A stretch of 35,306 bases of DNA from an uncultured Erythrobacter sp. (GTDB taxonomy: Bacteria; Pseudomonadota; Alphaproteobacteria; Sphingomonadales; Sphingomonadaceae): assembly GCA_947503155.1 (NCBI GenBank), contig CANNCL010000002.1, positions 740,637 to 775,942 on the forward strand. The letters are read 5' to 3'. The notes under the pieces were generated by a model. That model was not told the DNA's origin and ran no database searches. It saw only the letters and a program-made list of their open reading frames with translations. Made by a program: the position numbers and the translations under genes. Every line of letters starts with the position of its first letter. Position 1 is the first letter of the stretch. Below, piece by piece: positions 16,651 to 25,846 of this stretch.

Positions 16651-17168
16651 TGCGTTTCCTCTTCTTCGCTCGCCATGCGCCCGCGGCGCTCCGCAATCAT
16701 CGAAACAAGCTCTCGTGAAAACGCATCAGCGGCGGGATAAGTGCGCGCCTGTGTGATCCAATCAGGCCGCCCCTTAAAGCCCCAAACCGTGTCAAAGCCG
16801 AGCACCAGCACTGAAAATGCAAAGATTACGATCAACGCCCCTTTAACCGCGCCAAAACCAAAGCCCAGCACCCGGTCAATCGGACCAAGGATCGATCCGC
16901 GAGATGCCTCTCCGACATTGCCCGCGATCAGTTTCATTGCCGCATAGGGGATCAACAACAGCAAGGTGAAGGACAGGATCGAGGTGGCCGGATCGGCATC
17001 GTAATAATCGCGCAGGAATTCGGTCAGCGATCCGTGCAAATAATACACCGAAAACGCCGCGAGTATCCATGCAGCGAGGCTAAGCACCTCCTGCACCAAA
17101 CCGCGCATAAACCCGCCAATCGCCGCCACAGCAACGATCACAAGAACGATAATATCAAAGCCCGTCAT
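16647..17168 (-). CDS. cvpA: CvpA family membrane protein
   Basis: 173 residues with four predicted helices, matching the colicin V production protein family. The start MTGFDIIVLVIVAVAAIGGFMRGLVQEVLSL is typical. The later segment GPIDRVLGFGFGAVKGALIV is the conserved core. The tail is short and charged, with EEEE near the end. Family function is poorly known; it affects colicin V export, cell envelope and biofilm traits in other bacteria. It lies 12 bases after radA and overlaps the NifU-like gene. Confidence 0.92.
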   Translation of the reverse strand: MTGFDIIVLVIVAVAAIGGFMRGLVQEVLSLAAWILAAFSVYYLHGSLTEFLRDYYDADPATSILSFTLLLLIPYAAMKLIAGNVGEASRGSILGPIDRVLGFGFGAVKGALIVIFAFSVLVLGFDTVWGFKGRPDWITQARTYPAADAFSRELVSMIAERRGRMASEEEETQ

Positions 17169-17180
17169 ACTATAAGCGAA

Positions 17181-18548
17181 TTATTCGCTGCCCATCACCT
17201 GGTCAACGAGGTTCGCCAACTGGTTCACCGATCGGTATTCGAGCGACGACGAGCCGGTCTTCGCATCAGATGGACCGTATCCGCGCGTGAATCCAAGCTT
17301 TGCCGATTCCCGCAAACGCAGGTCCGAATGCGCAACCGGGCGAATCTCACCTGCAAGTGACACCTCGCCAAACCACGCCGATTTGTCCGGCAGCGGTTTG
17401 TCCGCCAGCGCCGATACCAGCGCCGCCGCCACCGCCAAATCGGCCGCCGGGTCAGACAATCGGTATCCACCTGCAATGTTGAGATAGACCTCTGCCGAGC
17501 TGAAATTCAATCCGCAACGCGATTCCAAAACCGCCAGCAACATTGCGAGCCGCCCGCTATCCCAGCCCACAACAGCGCGGCGCGGCGTCGCACCCGATTG
17601 CAGACGCACAATCAGCGCCTGAATTTCAACCAAAACAGGCCGAGTGCCTTCTAAGGCCGGGAACACACAGCTGCCCGCCAGCGGATTGTCGCGGCCCGAT
17701 AGGAACAGCATGGACGGGTTGGAAACCTCCTCCAAACCTTCGGTAGCCATAGAAAAAACGCCGATTTCATCGACTGCGCCAAAACGGTTTTTAAGCGCGC
17801 GCAGGATCCGGTATTGATGGCTGCGTTCGCCCTCAAAACTCATCACCACATCGACCATATGTTCCAGCACGCGCGGCCCAGCGATGCTGCCATCCTTTGT
17901 CACATGCCCGACCAACATCACCGCGCATCCGCTTGCCTTGGCATAGCGGATCAATTCGAGCGCGCATCCGCGCACTTGGCTGACCGTGCCCGGCGCGCCC
18001 TCTATCGTGTCGGAATGCATCGTCTGGATCGAATCGATAACCAACAAAGCGGGCGGTGTCCCCTGCCCCAATGTCGTCAAAATATCGCGGACGGATGTAT
18101 CGGCGGCAAACCGAATCGGCGCATCGGCCACGCCCAATCTCTTGGCGCGCAATCGCACTTGTCCGGCGGCTTCTTCGCCGCTGACATAAACCACATCATT
18201 GCCGCCGCGCGCGATGGTCGCCGCCGTTTGGAGCAGCAATGTCGATTTGCCGATACCCGGATCACCGCCCATCAGAACCGCCGATCCCGGCACGATGCCG
18301 CCGCCTAATGCGCGGTCAAATTCGGCCAATCCCGTCGATTTGCGCACCGGCAATTCCGCAGGCTGGTTGAGCGCGACAAATTCAATTCCCCTGCCCCCGC
18401 GCGACAAATCATGCTTTTGCGAAAACACAGTCGCGGGCGCATCTTCGGTGAGCGTGTTCCATTCCTTGCAATCATCGCATTGCCCCTGCCAACGCGGGGC
18501 CACGCTGCCGCAGCTTGAACACACATATCGCCGTTTTGTCTTCGCCAT
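17181..18548 (-). CDS. radA: DNA repair protein RadA
   Basis: 455 residues. A RecA-like ATPase acting in homologous recombination and branch migration. The N-terminal zinc finger has C10, C13, C24 and C27. The Walker A motif is GGDPGIGKST (94-103). The RadA-specific KNRFG is at 253-257. A Lon-like C-terminal domain (about 290-455) follows. It starts a minus-strand group with cvpA and the NifU-like gene, and is divergent from the patatin-like gene with 73 bases between starts. Confidence 0.97.
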   Translation of the reverse strand: MAKTKRRYVCSSCGSVAPRWQGQCDDCKEWNTLTEDAPATVFSQKHDLSRGGRGIEFVALNQPAELPVRKSTGLAEFDRALGGGIVPGSAVLMGGDPGIGKSTLLLQTAATIARGGNDVVYVSGEEAAGQVRLRAKRLGVADAPIRFAADTSVRDILTTLGQGTPPALLVIDSIQTMHSDTIEGAPGTVSQVRGCALELIRYAKASGCAVMLVGHVTKDGSIAGPRVLEHMVDVVMSFEGERSHQYRILRALKNRFGAVDEIGVFSMATEGLEEVSNPSMLFLSGRDNPLAGSCVFPALEGTRPVLVEIQALIVRLQSGATPRRAVVGWDSGRLAMLLAVLESRCGLNFSSAEVYLNIAGGYRLSDPAADLAVAAALVSALADKPLPDKSAWFGEVSLAGEIRPVAHSDLRLRESAKLGFTRGYGPSDAKTGSSSLEYRSVNQLANLVDQVMGSE

Positions 18549-18621
18549 AAATCACGCCGTAAACAGAACATTTGCAGAACGCAATTGCATTTCTCCGCAA
18601 TGCTCGCCAACACCCTAACCC

Positions 18622-20958
18622 ATGCGACAAAAGGAACTTCGGCTCGCTCTGGTCTGTTACGGCGGCGTCAGTCTTGCGGTGTATATGCACGGCGTCACGA
18701 AAGAGGTCTGGCACCTTGCGCGGGCCAGCCGTTGTTACCATTCGGGTCAGGGCGATGAATTGTCCGGCGTCGGCGCGGTGTACCGCGATTTGCTCGCGGA
18801 AATTCAGAACGAAAACCAACTGCGGCTGCGCGTACTGCCCGATATTCTGACCGGAGCGAGCGCAGGCGGGATCAATGCGGTGTTTTTGGCGCAGGCAATC
18901 CATTCGGGCCAATCGCTCGAACCGCTCACCGATCTGTGGCTTGAAAACGCGGATGTCAGCGAGTTGACCGATCCCGATGCGCAGCCAATGTGGCGCTATG
19001 CCAAATTCTGGGCGCAGCCGATTGCCGATTGGTTCCTGCGCCGGCCCGGCAATGCCGTGAGCGAAAGCGTCGCGCCTGAAACCCGCGAAGAGGTTCGTAC
19101 GAAGGTTTCCAAACTGGTCCGTGGCCGGTGGTTCGATGCGCCGTTTTCCGGTTCGCGTTTTTCAGCAATGCTGTTTGAGGCGCTGGAGAGTATGCGGAAC
19201 ACCCCGCTCGGCCCGCCGCTATTGCCTCCGCGCCAACCGATTGATCTGCTCGTGACGACCACCGATTTTCGCGGTCATGCCGAAATGTTGCGGCTCAATT
19301 CCCCGGCAGTTATCGAAGAGACAGAGCACCGAATGCCCATCGATTTTCGCGGGGTTACACCAAAGGAACCGGGTGAAAGTCTGGCGGACCCATTGGAATT
19401 GGTTTTGGCGGCGCGTTCCACGGCCAGTTTTCCCGGTGCATTCCCGCCGCTCACTTTGGCCGAGATTGACGCTCTCGCCGCTGATGAAGGGCATTTGTGG
19501 GAGACGCGCGGCAGTTTCCTGTCCCGCATCATGCCGGTTCATTTGCGCGATGGAACGACCGATAGCGTGGCGCTGATCGACGGTTCTGTCCTGGTCAACG
19601 CCCCGTTTGGTGCGGCGCTGGAGGCGATGCAATCGCGGTCATCTCAACGCGAAGTGGACCGGCGGTTTGTCTATATCGATCCGCGTCCTGACCGATCCAA
19701 CACCGATAGAAAAGACGCCAATGACGAGGTGGCGAAAGTCGGGTGGTTCGGCGCAATCTTTGGCTCGCTGTCCACCATCCCGCGTGAACAACCGATCCGC
19801 GACGATTTGGAACGGATTGAAAAACAATCGCGTGATGCGGAACGTTTGCGGCGGATTGTCCTAGGCCTGCGCCCGGAAATAGACCGCGCGGTGGAAAAAT
19901 TGTTTGGCCGCACATTCTTCATGGACAGCCCCACCCCCAAACGGCTTGCCAATTGGCGGGCGCGCGCACAGCAAGCCGCAGCAGAGCGCGCCGGCTATAC
20001 TTTCGGCGCCTATGCTCAAACCAAATACAGCGCGATTATCGACCGGCTTGCACGGCTGACCCATGCCGCCGCCCCGGAATTGGCTCTCACCGATCATGAG
20101 GCCATAGCCGCCGTCTTCCGCAGGGAAATGGAGCGGCGCGGATTAGAGACGCTAACCGAGGAAGACGGCGGGGCGAATGATGCCGCGATCCGGTTTTTCC
20201 GCGCGCATGACATCGCCTTTCGGATGCGCCGCTTGCAATTGCTGGCGCGCAGATTGGCGCGTGATTGGGAGATTGATCCAGAGATACCCGACGATGCGCT
20301 CGATCTGGCTAGGGAGAAGATTTACGACATTTTGGCGCTGTACCGGCGGGCGGATGATGCTTCGATCCTTGCCGGTTTAGGAATTGGTTTTCGTGAATGC
20401 GCGCAATGTGTGCTCGATGATCCGGGCAAAGTGCTCGATTTCTTGGCGGAGAAACGGCTCCTGCCCGATACCGATCTAGAGGCGGAAAAGATGTTGGCGG
20501 AGGCGTTGGATGTGATGCCCAAGAATTTGAAGCGGCGGATGCTGCTGACTTATCTGGGCTTTCCGTTTTACGATGTGGCCACTTTGCCGCTGACGCAGCG
20601 AGAGGGGCTAGGCGAATACAATCCGGTTAAGATTGACCGTATCTCGCCCGATGATGCTCTGTCGATCAGGGAAGGCGGAACGCAGGCGACCTTGAAGGGA
20701 ATCGAGTTCTACAATTTCGGAGCCTTCTTCAGCCGCGCATACCGTGAGAATGATTACATTTGGGGCCGGTTGCACGGCGCAGAACGGATGATCGACCTTG
20801 TCGCGTCAACCGTCGAAGGCGGCATGGAGAGCACCGTCATGCGCAAATTCAAGCGCGCAGCCTTCCTTGCGATCCTCGATGAAGAAAGCGCCGCGGGACG
20901 GTGCCAGCAAGGATTGATCGACGGCCTGCGCGGCGAAGTCGAAGAGCGGCTCGGTTGA
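18622..20958 (+). CDS. Patatin-like phospholipase with C-terminal DUF3376-type region
   Basis: 778 residues. The patatin domain (about 6-330) shows the oxyanion-hole stretch CYGGVSLAVYMHGVTKE (12-28), the nucleophile elbow GASAG with Ser80, and the catalytic Asp in LIDGSVLVNAPFG (D320). The remaining 450 residues are helical and contain a region resembling DUF3376 of the bacterial 'patatin-like protein' family. Substrate and location are unknown; there is no signal peptide. No ribosome site is visible before the ATG, so the mRNA may be leaderless. It converges on the MBL gene with three bases between stops. Confidence 0.9.
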   Translation: MRQKELRLALVCYGGVSLAVYMHGVTKEVWHLARASRCYHSGQGDELSGVGAVYRDLLAEIQNENQLRLRVLPDILTGASAGGINAVFLAQAIHSGQSLEPLTDLWLENADVSELTDPDAQPMWRYAKFWAQPIADWFLRRPGNAVSESVAPETREEVRTKVSKLVRGRWFDAPFSGSRFSAMLFEALESMRNTPLGPPLLPPRQPIDLLVTTTDFRGHAEMLRLNSPAVIEETEHRMPIDFRGVTPKEPGESLADPLELVLAARSTASFPGAFPPLTLAEIDALAADEGHLWETRGSFLSRIMPVHLRDGTTDSVALIDGSVLVNAPFGAALEAMQSRSSQREVDRRFVYIDPRPDRSNTDRKDANDEVAKVGWFGAIFGSLSTIPREQPIRDDLERIEKQSRDAERLRRIVLGLRPEIDRAVEKLFGRTFFMDSPTPKRLANWRARAQQAAAERAGYTFGAYAQTKYSAIIDRLARLTHAAAPELALTDHEAIAAVFRREMERRGLETLTEEDGGANDAAIRFFRAHDIAFRMRRLQLLARRLARDWEIDPEIPDDALDLAREKIYDILALYRRADDASILAGLGIGFRECAQCVLDDPGKVLDFLAEKRLLPDTDLEAEKMLAEALDVMPKNLKRRMLLTYLGFPFYDVATLPLTQREGLGEYNPVKIDRISPDDALSIREGGTQATLKGIEFYNFGAFFSRAYRENDYIWGRLHGAERMIDLVASTVEGGMESTVMRKFKRAAFLAILDEESAAGRCQQGLIDGLRGEVEERLG

Positions 20959-20961
20959 GGC

Positions 20962-21852
20962 TTACTCTTCGCTGTTCCAAACCGCCGTCAGAAACGCGTC
21001 GGCGCTGATAAAGCCGCCCTCGCCCCGGTCGATATCGGCGAGCGGTGCGGCGGCGATGGCCTCTTCCAAAGTCATGCCTGCCTCTTTCAAGGCATCAATC
21101 CGCGATACCGCTTCGCCAATGACAGCGCGGTAGGCGACCAATTCCGCTTTGTTCGACATCGGGCCGTGTCCGGGGATGACCTTTGTTTCATCATCAATCA
21201 TCGCGATTACGATATCGAGCGAGCGCATGGCGTTATAGACGTTGCCGCCGGAATTTGTGTCGATGAACGGGTAACCGGGGATCTGGAAATAGAGATCGCC
21301 CATGTGGATGATATTGTCCTCTTCCCAGATAACCACACTGTCGCCGTCCGTGTGGCCCCCGCCGAAATACATCAGGTTGATCGTGTCTCCGTTGAGGTGG
21401 AAACGCATCCCTTGTGCATAGGTGACAACCGGCAATGCCTCAGGCGGCGCAGGCGCAGTCTCAGTTCCAGCGGCAGTGCCGCCGGCCGCCATGCGCACGC
21501 GGACATTATCATGGGCAAAGATTGTCGCGCCGGTTCCGCCGAAATGTTCATTGCCGCCGGTGTGATCGTAATGCCAATGGGTGTTCACGACATATTTCAC
21601 CGGGGCCGCGCCCAGATTGGCGATGGCGCGTTCAATCTTTCCAGAAAGCGGCGCGAATTGATCGTCGATAATGACTGTCGCGTCTTCGCCGTGGCTCACG
21701 CCGATATTGCCGCCCGCGCCGAACAACACCGCCACACCAGGGGCGATCTCCTCTGTCGTGATTTCGACATTGTCAAAACGGCCCTGCGCAGCCGCGCTGG
21801 TGGCCAGCAAGCTGACTGTGGCGGCAAAAGTGATGGCGGTAAGACGGATCAT
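20962..21852 (-). CDS. Secreted MBL-fold metallohydrolase
   Basis: 296 residues. A signal peptide ending near SAAAQG is followed by an MBL fold. The metal-binding motif is HWHYDH at 92-97, with further ligands in GGGHTDGDSV and PGHGPMS. The protein resembles periplasmic quinoprotein-relay or SoxH-like hydrolases and B-class lactamase relatives; beta-lactamase activity is not shown. The ribosome site GGGAGAA sits just before the ATG and lies inside a small hairpin. Confidence 0.88.
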   Translation of the reverse strand: MIRLTAITFAATVSLLATSAAAQGRFDNVEITTEEIAPGVAVLFGAGGNIGVSHGEDATVIIDDQFAPLSGKIERAIANLGAAPVKYVVNTHWHYDHTGGNEHFGGTGATIFAHDNVRVRMAAGGTAAGTETAPAPPEALPVVTYAQGMRFHLNGDTINLMYFGGGHTDGDSVVIWEEDNIIHMGDLYFQIPGYPFIDTNSGGNVYNAMRSLDIVIAMIDDETKVIPGHGPMSNKAELVAYRAVIGEAVSRIDALKEAGMTLEEAIAAAPLADIDRGEGGFISADAFLTAVWNSEE

Positions 21853-21858
21853 GGAGTT

Positions 21859-21877
21859 CTCCCAAATGTGCTGGGAG
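21859..21877 (-). promoter_or_regulatory. Hairpin overlapping the ribosome site of the MBL gene
   Basis: CTCCCA (21859-21864) and TGGGAG (21872-21877) form a 6-bp perfect stem with a 7-base loop. On the minus strand the inner arm TGGGAG is also the Shine-Dalgarno of the MBL gene. In the folded state it would be hidden. This may be chance or a simple translational control. Confidence 0.4.
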
Positions 21878-21929
21878 AGGTTTAGGTCAGCGTATTCACG
21901 CTGTCGAGACTGTCCTATTCACAATCGGC

Positions 21930-23087
21930 TTAGGCCCCGAATGCGTCCTTAAGTTTGCTGAAGAAGCCCTTGCTTTCCGGGCATTCATCGCCGGTTTCCG
22001 TCTCGCGGAATTGTTCGAGGATTTCTTTCTGCTTGCGGCTGAGCCTGGTCGGCGTTTCCACCGCAATTTCAACCACCATATCCCCGCGCCCGCGCCCTTG
22101 CAGCACCGGCATACCCGCGCCGCGAACACGCAATTGCTTGCCCGATTGGATGCCGGTGGGAATTTCGACCGTGTTGGTGGACCCATCAAGGTCGGGGATA
22201 TCGACGCTGCCGCCCAATGCCGCCGTGGTGAAGCTCACCGGAACGCGGGTCGCCAATGTGGTGCCCTCGCGTTCGAACAGAGGATGGGGTTTCACATGAA
22301 TGAAAATGTAGAGATCACCAGGAGGCGCGCCGCGTTGGCCCGCCTCGCCTTTGCCCGAAAGCCTGATCCGGGTTCCGGTATCAACGCCCGGCGGAATTTC
22401 GACCGCGAGCGATTGCGGACGGTCTAAGCGCCCTTCCCCGCGGCATTCGCCGCATGGGTCTTCGATTACTTGGCCGCGTCCGCCGCATGTTGGGCATGGC
22501 CGTTCAACCACGAACAACCCTTGTTTCGCGCGCACTGCGCCTGCGCCATTGCACAGGTTACAGGTGCGTTCGCTCGTGCCCGGTGCCGCGCCAGAGCCAT
22601 CACACGTGTCGCAGCTTTGGGAAACTTCGATCTCAATTTCTGTCGATTTGCCGTTAAAGGCATCGTCGAGAGAGACCTGCATGTCATAGCGCAAATCTGC
22701 GCCGCGGCGTTGTTGCTGCCGCCCGCCGCCCATCCCGCCGCCAGCGCCGCCGCCAAAAGCGCTGCCGAAAATGGTTTCGAAAATATCGCCGATATCGCCG
22801 AAATCGCCCTGTTGACCGCGGCCTCCACCAAACCCGCCGCCGCCAGAGGCGCCTTGCGAATAGGCTTCGTGACCAAATCGGTCATAGGCCGCGCGTTTCT
22901 GCGGGTCTTTGAGGCATTCATACGCCTCATTACAGGCTTTAAACTTAGCCTCAGCCTCTGCATCGCCCGGATTGCGATCCGGATGAAACTTCATCGCCAA
23001 TTTGCGGTATGCGCTTTTCAGCGCCGGGCCATCAGCGTCCCGGGCAACCTGCAAAGTCTGATAATAATCGGATTGTGTGGCGGCCAT
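21930..23087 (-). CDS. dnaJ: Chaperone DnaJ (Hsp40)
   Basis: 385 residues. Co-chaperone that delivers substrates to DnaK and triggers its ATPase. The J domain has HPD at 35-37. A Gly/Phe-rich region (GASGGGGFGGGRG) follows. Four zinc-finger repeats are intact: CDTCDGSG, CNLCNGAG, CPTCGGRG and CGECRGEG. The C-terminal substrate domains end in KGFFSKLKDAFG. AAGG lies eight bases before the ATG. It follows dnaK with 72 bases between them, containing a strong hairpin. Confidence 0.98.
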   Translation of the reverse strand: MAATQSDYYQTLQVARDADGPALKSAYRKLAMKFHPDRNPGDAEAEAKFKACNEAYECLKDPQKRAAYDRFGHEAYSQGASGGGGFGGGRGQQGDFGDIGDIFETIFGSAFGGGAGGGMGGGRQQQRRGADLRYDMQVSLDDAFNGKSTEIEIEVSQSCDTCDGSGAAPGTSERTCNLCNGAGAVRAKQGLFVVERPCPTCGGRGQVIEDPCGECRGEGRLDRPQSLAVEIPPGVDTGTRIRLSGKGEAGQRGAPPGDLYIFIHVKPHPLFEREGTTLATRVPVSFTTAALGGSVDIPDLDGSTNTVEIPTGIQSGKQLRVRGAGMPVLQGRGRGDMVVEIAVETPTRLSRKQKEILEQFRETETGDECPESKGFFSKLKDAFGA

Positions 23088-23108
23088 TATAGTACCTTTT
23101 CACACCAT

Positions 23109-23140
23109 CCCCTTCGCCTGCGCGGACGCAGGCGAAGGGG
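23109..23140 (-). repeat. Perfect 14-bp hairpin between dnaK and dnaJ
   Basis: CCCCTTCGCCTGCG (23109-23122) pairs perfectly with 23127-23140 across a 4-base loop. On the transcribed minus strand the loop is TCCG, an UNCG-type tetraloop with a G-C closing pair, so the RNA hairpin should be very stable. No T run follows, so it does not look like a standard terminator. It may stabilise the dnaK mRNA, limit read-through into dnaJ, or be a copy of a dispersed palindromic repeat. Confidence 0.85.
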
Positions 23141-23159
23141 CGGCAGAGGGGTTAATCTC

Positions 23160-25106
23160 TTAGGCCTTTTTGTCGCTATCAGCATCGCCGTCGACTTCGG
23201 AAAATTCCGCATCAACGACGTCTTCGTCGGCTTCTTCTTCCGCTGCGGCTTCTTCACCGCCAGCATCGCCGTCCGCTGGGGCAGCTTCCTGCTCCTGCTT
23301 ATAGATTTGCTCGCCCATTTTCATGGCCGCCTGCGTCAGCTCTTGCGCCTTTGCATTGATCTCGTCGGCATCGTCGCCTTCGAGAGCGGTTTTCGTCGCG
23401 GCCAATGCTTCTTCAACAGCGCTCTTCGTTTCTGCGTCGACCTTGTCGCCGTTCTCTTCGATTTGCTTTTCGGTTGCATGGACAAGACTGTCGGCTTGGT
23501 TGCGAGCTTCGGCAGCTGCGCGGCGCTTTTTGTCTTCGTCGGCGAATTTCTCCGCATCCTGAACCATTTGATCGATATCGCTATCGTTCAGACCGCCGGA
23601 TGCCTGGATCTTGATCACCTGCTCCTTGCCGGTGCCCTTATCCTTTGCCGCAACCGACACGATGCCGTTGGCGTCAATGTCAAAGGTCACTTCGATCTGT
23701 GGAACGCCGCGCGGTGCGGGAGGAATGCCGACAAGGTCAAAGTTGCCGAGCAATTTGTTATCCGCTGCCATTTCGCGTTCGCCTTGGAACACTTTGATGG
23801 TCACGGCGCCTTGGTTGTCTTCGGCGGTCGAATAAGTCTGCGTCTTCTTCGTCGGGATCGTCGTGTTACGGTCGATCATGCGGGTAAAGACACCGCCAAG
23901 CGTTTCAATACCCAGCGACAATGGGGTCACGTCGAGCAGCAGCACGTCTTTAACATCGCCCTGCAAAACGCCTGCTTGGATAGCCGCGCCCATGGCGACG
24001 ACTTCATCAGGGTTCACGCCGGTATGCGGCTTGGCTTCGAAGAACTTCTCCACCACTTCGCGAACCTTAGGCATACGGGTCATGCCGCCAACCAAGATAA
24101 CTTCGTCAATCTCATCCTTGGTCACGCCAGCGTCGGACAACGCCTTTTTACAAGGCGCCAATGTGCGGTTGATCAGGCTGCCAACCATTTTTTCAAGATC
24201 AGCGCGCGTGATTGTTTCAACCAAGTGCAACGGCGTGGACGAACCACCTTCCATGCGCGCGGTGATGAACGGCAGGTTCACTTCGGTCGTGGCGGAGCTT
24301 GAAAGCTCAATCTTCGCCTTTTCGGCCGCTTCTTTCAGACGTTGAAGCGCGAGTTTATCCGCCTTCAAATCCATGTTTTCTTTTTTCTGGAACTGCTCAG
24401 CCAGCCATTCAACAATCGTGTTGTCGAAATCTTCGCCGCCCAGGAACGTGTCGCCATTGGTCGATTTCACTTCGAACACGCCGTCACCGATCTCTAGGAT
24501 CGAGACATCGAACGTGCCGCCGCCAAGGTCATAGACCGCGATGGTTTTGCCGTCATTCTTGTCCATGCCATACGCAAGCGCGGCAGCTGTCGGCTCGTTA
24601 ATGATCCGCAGAACTTCGAGGCCCGCGATCTGACCGGCATCCTTAGTTGCCTGACGCTGGGCATCGTTAAAGTACGCTGGGACGGTGATGACCGCTTGGT
24701 CCACGGTTTCGCCAAGATAGCTTTCCGCGGTTTCTTTCATCTTTTGCAGGATGAAGGCCGAGATTTGCGAAGGCGAATATTGTTCGCCAGCCGATTCGAC
24801 CCACGCATCGCCATTCTTGCCCTTGACGATGTTATAAGGGACAAGTTCCATGTCCTTCTTCGTCAGCGGATCGTCGAACCGGCGGCCGATCAAACGCTTA
24901 ATTGCAAACAGAGTGTTGTCGGGGTTGGTCACCGCCTGACGCTTGGCCGGTTGGCCGATCAGTCGTTCGCTGTCTTTAGTGAACGCGACAATCGAAGGCG
25001 TCGTGCGCGCGCCTTCGGAATTTTCGATAACTTTTGGCTTTCCGCCATCCATGACTGCAACGCAGCTATTGGTGGTGCCGAGGTCGATACCGATTACTTT
25101 ACCCAT
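23160..25106 (-). CDS. dnaK: Chaperone DnaK (Hsp70)
   Basis: 648 residues from the ATG at 25106; a frame extending upstream to 25277 crosses the promoter and is not used. ATP-driven chaperone for folding and heat-shock response. [18 protein letters not shown] opens the ATPase domain, with [21 protein letters not shown], the [14 protein letters not shown] block ([14 protein letters not shown]) and the [13 protein letters not shown] signature. The substrate domain and helical lid follow, ending in an acidic tail. GGGAA is a fair ribosome site. A heat-shock promoter is about 100 bases upstream. Confidence 0.98.
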   Translation of the reverse strand: MGKVIGIDLGTTNSCVAVMDGGKPKVIENSEGARTTPSIVAFTKDSERLIGQPAKRQAVTNPDNTLFAIKRLIGRRFDDPLTKKDMELVPYNIVKGKNGDAWVESAGEQYSPSQISAFILQKMKETAESYLGETVDQAVITVPAYFNDAQRQATKDAGQIAGLEVLRIINEPTAAALAYGMDKNDGKTIAVYDLGGGTFDVSILEIGDGVFEVKSTNGDTFLGGEDFDNTIVEWLAEQFQKKENMDLKADKLALQRLKEAAEKAKIELSSSATTEVNLPFITARMEGGSSTPLHLVETITRADLEKMVGSLINRTLAPCKKALSDAGVTKDEIDEVILVGGMTRMPKVREVVEKFFEAKPHTGVNPDEVVAMGAAIQAGVLQGDVKDVLLLDVTPLSLGIETLGGVFTRMIDRNTTIPTKKTQTYSTAEDNQGAVTIKVFQGEREMAADNKLLGNFDLVGIPPAPRGVPQIEVTFDIDANGIVSVAAKDKGTGKEQVIKIQASGGLNDSDIDQMVQDAEKFADEDKKRRAAAEARNQADSLVHATEKQIEENGDKVDAETKSAVEEALAATKTALEGDDADEINAKAQELTQAAMKMGEQIYKQEQEAAPADGDAGGEEAAAEEEADEDVVDAEFSEVDGDADSDKKA

Positions 25107-25206
25107 TATATTCCCATTCATTGGTCTTTGTTGGACACCGCGCCTTGCGCTTCCCCGGTGGATTAACCTTTGGGCAAAACGGCTCGGCGGCTCGATTATG
25201 AGGCGG

Positions 25207-25234
25207 ATATAGGTGCGGTTTCGCTTGGCACAAG
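25207..25234 (-). promoter_or_regulatory. RpoH (sigma-32) promoter of dnaK
   Basis: On the minus strand CTTG (25234-25231) is followed after exactly 17 bases by CCTATAT (25213-25207). This fits the alphaproteobacterial RpoH consensus as I know it (CTTG, 17-18 bases, C-C/T-TAT). Transcription would start near 25200, giving a dnaK leader of about 95 bases. Confidence 0.75.
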
Positions 25235-25253
25235 AACTCAGCTGCCCTAGTTT
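25225..25253 (+). promoter_or_regulatory. Possible housekeeping promoter of the PCuAC gene
   Basis: TTGGCA (25225-25230) and TAGTTT (25248-25253) are 17 bases apart, a fair sigma-70 match with a likely start near 25260, about 36 bases before the ATG. Its spacer contains the -35 of the opposing dnaK promoter. Confidence 0.45.
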
Positions 25254-25295
25254 TTGCGCAATCCACAACCGAGACACGCAGGGGAAAATTCAAAG

Positions 25296-25796
25296 ATGGG
25301 CAAATTTATGAGCAGAGCAGGAATGAAACGGGCCGCTTTGGGCGCGCTAATCGGTCTAAGTGTGGCCGCCGCCGGATGCGATGAAGGCGACGTTGAAGCC
25401 GTTCCCGTCGAAGGTGTGGTGGCCGGATTGGACGTTACCAATGCACGGCTTGTTTTGCCGCCAGTGTCCGGGAACCCAGCGGCGGTTTATTTCGACGTCG
25501 CCTATAATGGCGAACGCGGCGTATCGATCAGCGGCGCCGAAGTTGCCGGCGCAGCCAGCGCGGCCGTCCATGATATGATGGAATACAATTTTGAAATGAC
25601 GATGGCAGAGGCCGGGCCAATTGCCCTGCCCGGCGGCGAATCCAAATCATTTGAACCGGGCGGATTGCATGTCATGGCGTTCGAATTGGGCGAAGGATTT
25701 GAGGCTGGCGGCACCGCCGAAGTCACGCTCCGCATCTCAGGCGGGCAAACGCACACATTTGAAGCCGAAATCCGCGAAGCGGGCGAAGAGCGCTGA
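25296..25796 (+). CDS. Copper chaperone PCu(A)C family lipoprotein
   Basis: 166 residues from the ATG at 25296, chosen because AGGGGA lies ten bases upstream. A signal peptide leads to AAAGC, a possible lipobox with Cys28. The mature domain shows the PCuAC copper-binding spacing: H-x-M in AAVHDMMEYNFEM, then LPGGESKSFEPGGLHVMAFEL with the second H-x-M. These proteins bring Cu(I) to the Cu-A site of cytochrome oxidase in the periplasm. No Sco, oxidase or copper genes are near. The gene is divergent from dnaK. Confidence 0.88.
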   Translation: MGKFMSRAGMKRAALGALIGLSVAAAGCDEGDVEAVPVEGVVAGLDVTNARLVLPPVSGNPAAVYFDVAYNGERGVSISGAEVAGAASAAVHDMMEYNFEMTMAEAGPIALPGGESKSFEPGGLHVMAFELGEGFEAGGTAEVTLRISGGQTHTFEAEIREAGEER

Positions 25797-25846
25797 GCGA
25801 AGATCTCGTCCGTTCCAAAAATAACGGCTCGCTGCCCGCCTGTCCG

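Noticed and set aside
22470..24302. A 610-codon plus-strand frame opposite dnaJ and dnaK
   Set aside because: It is antisense to two intact, highly conserved genes; it lacks domains and arises from GC-rich codon bias.
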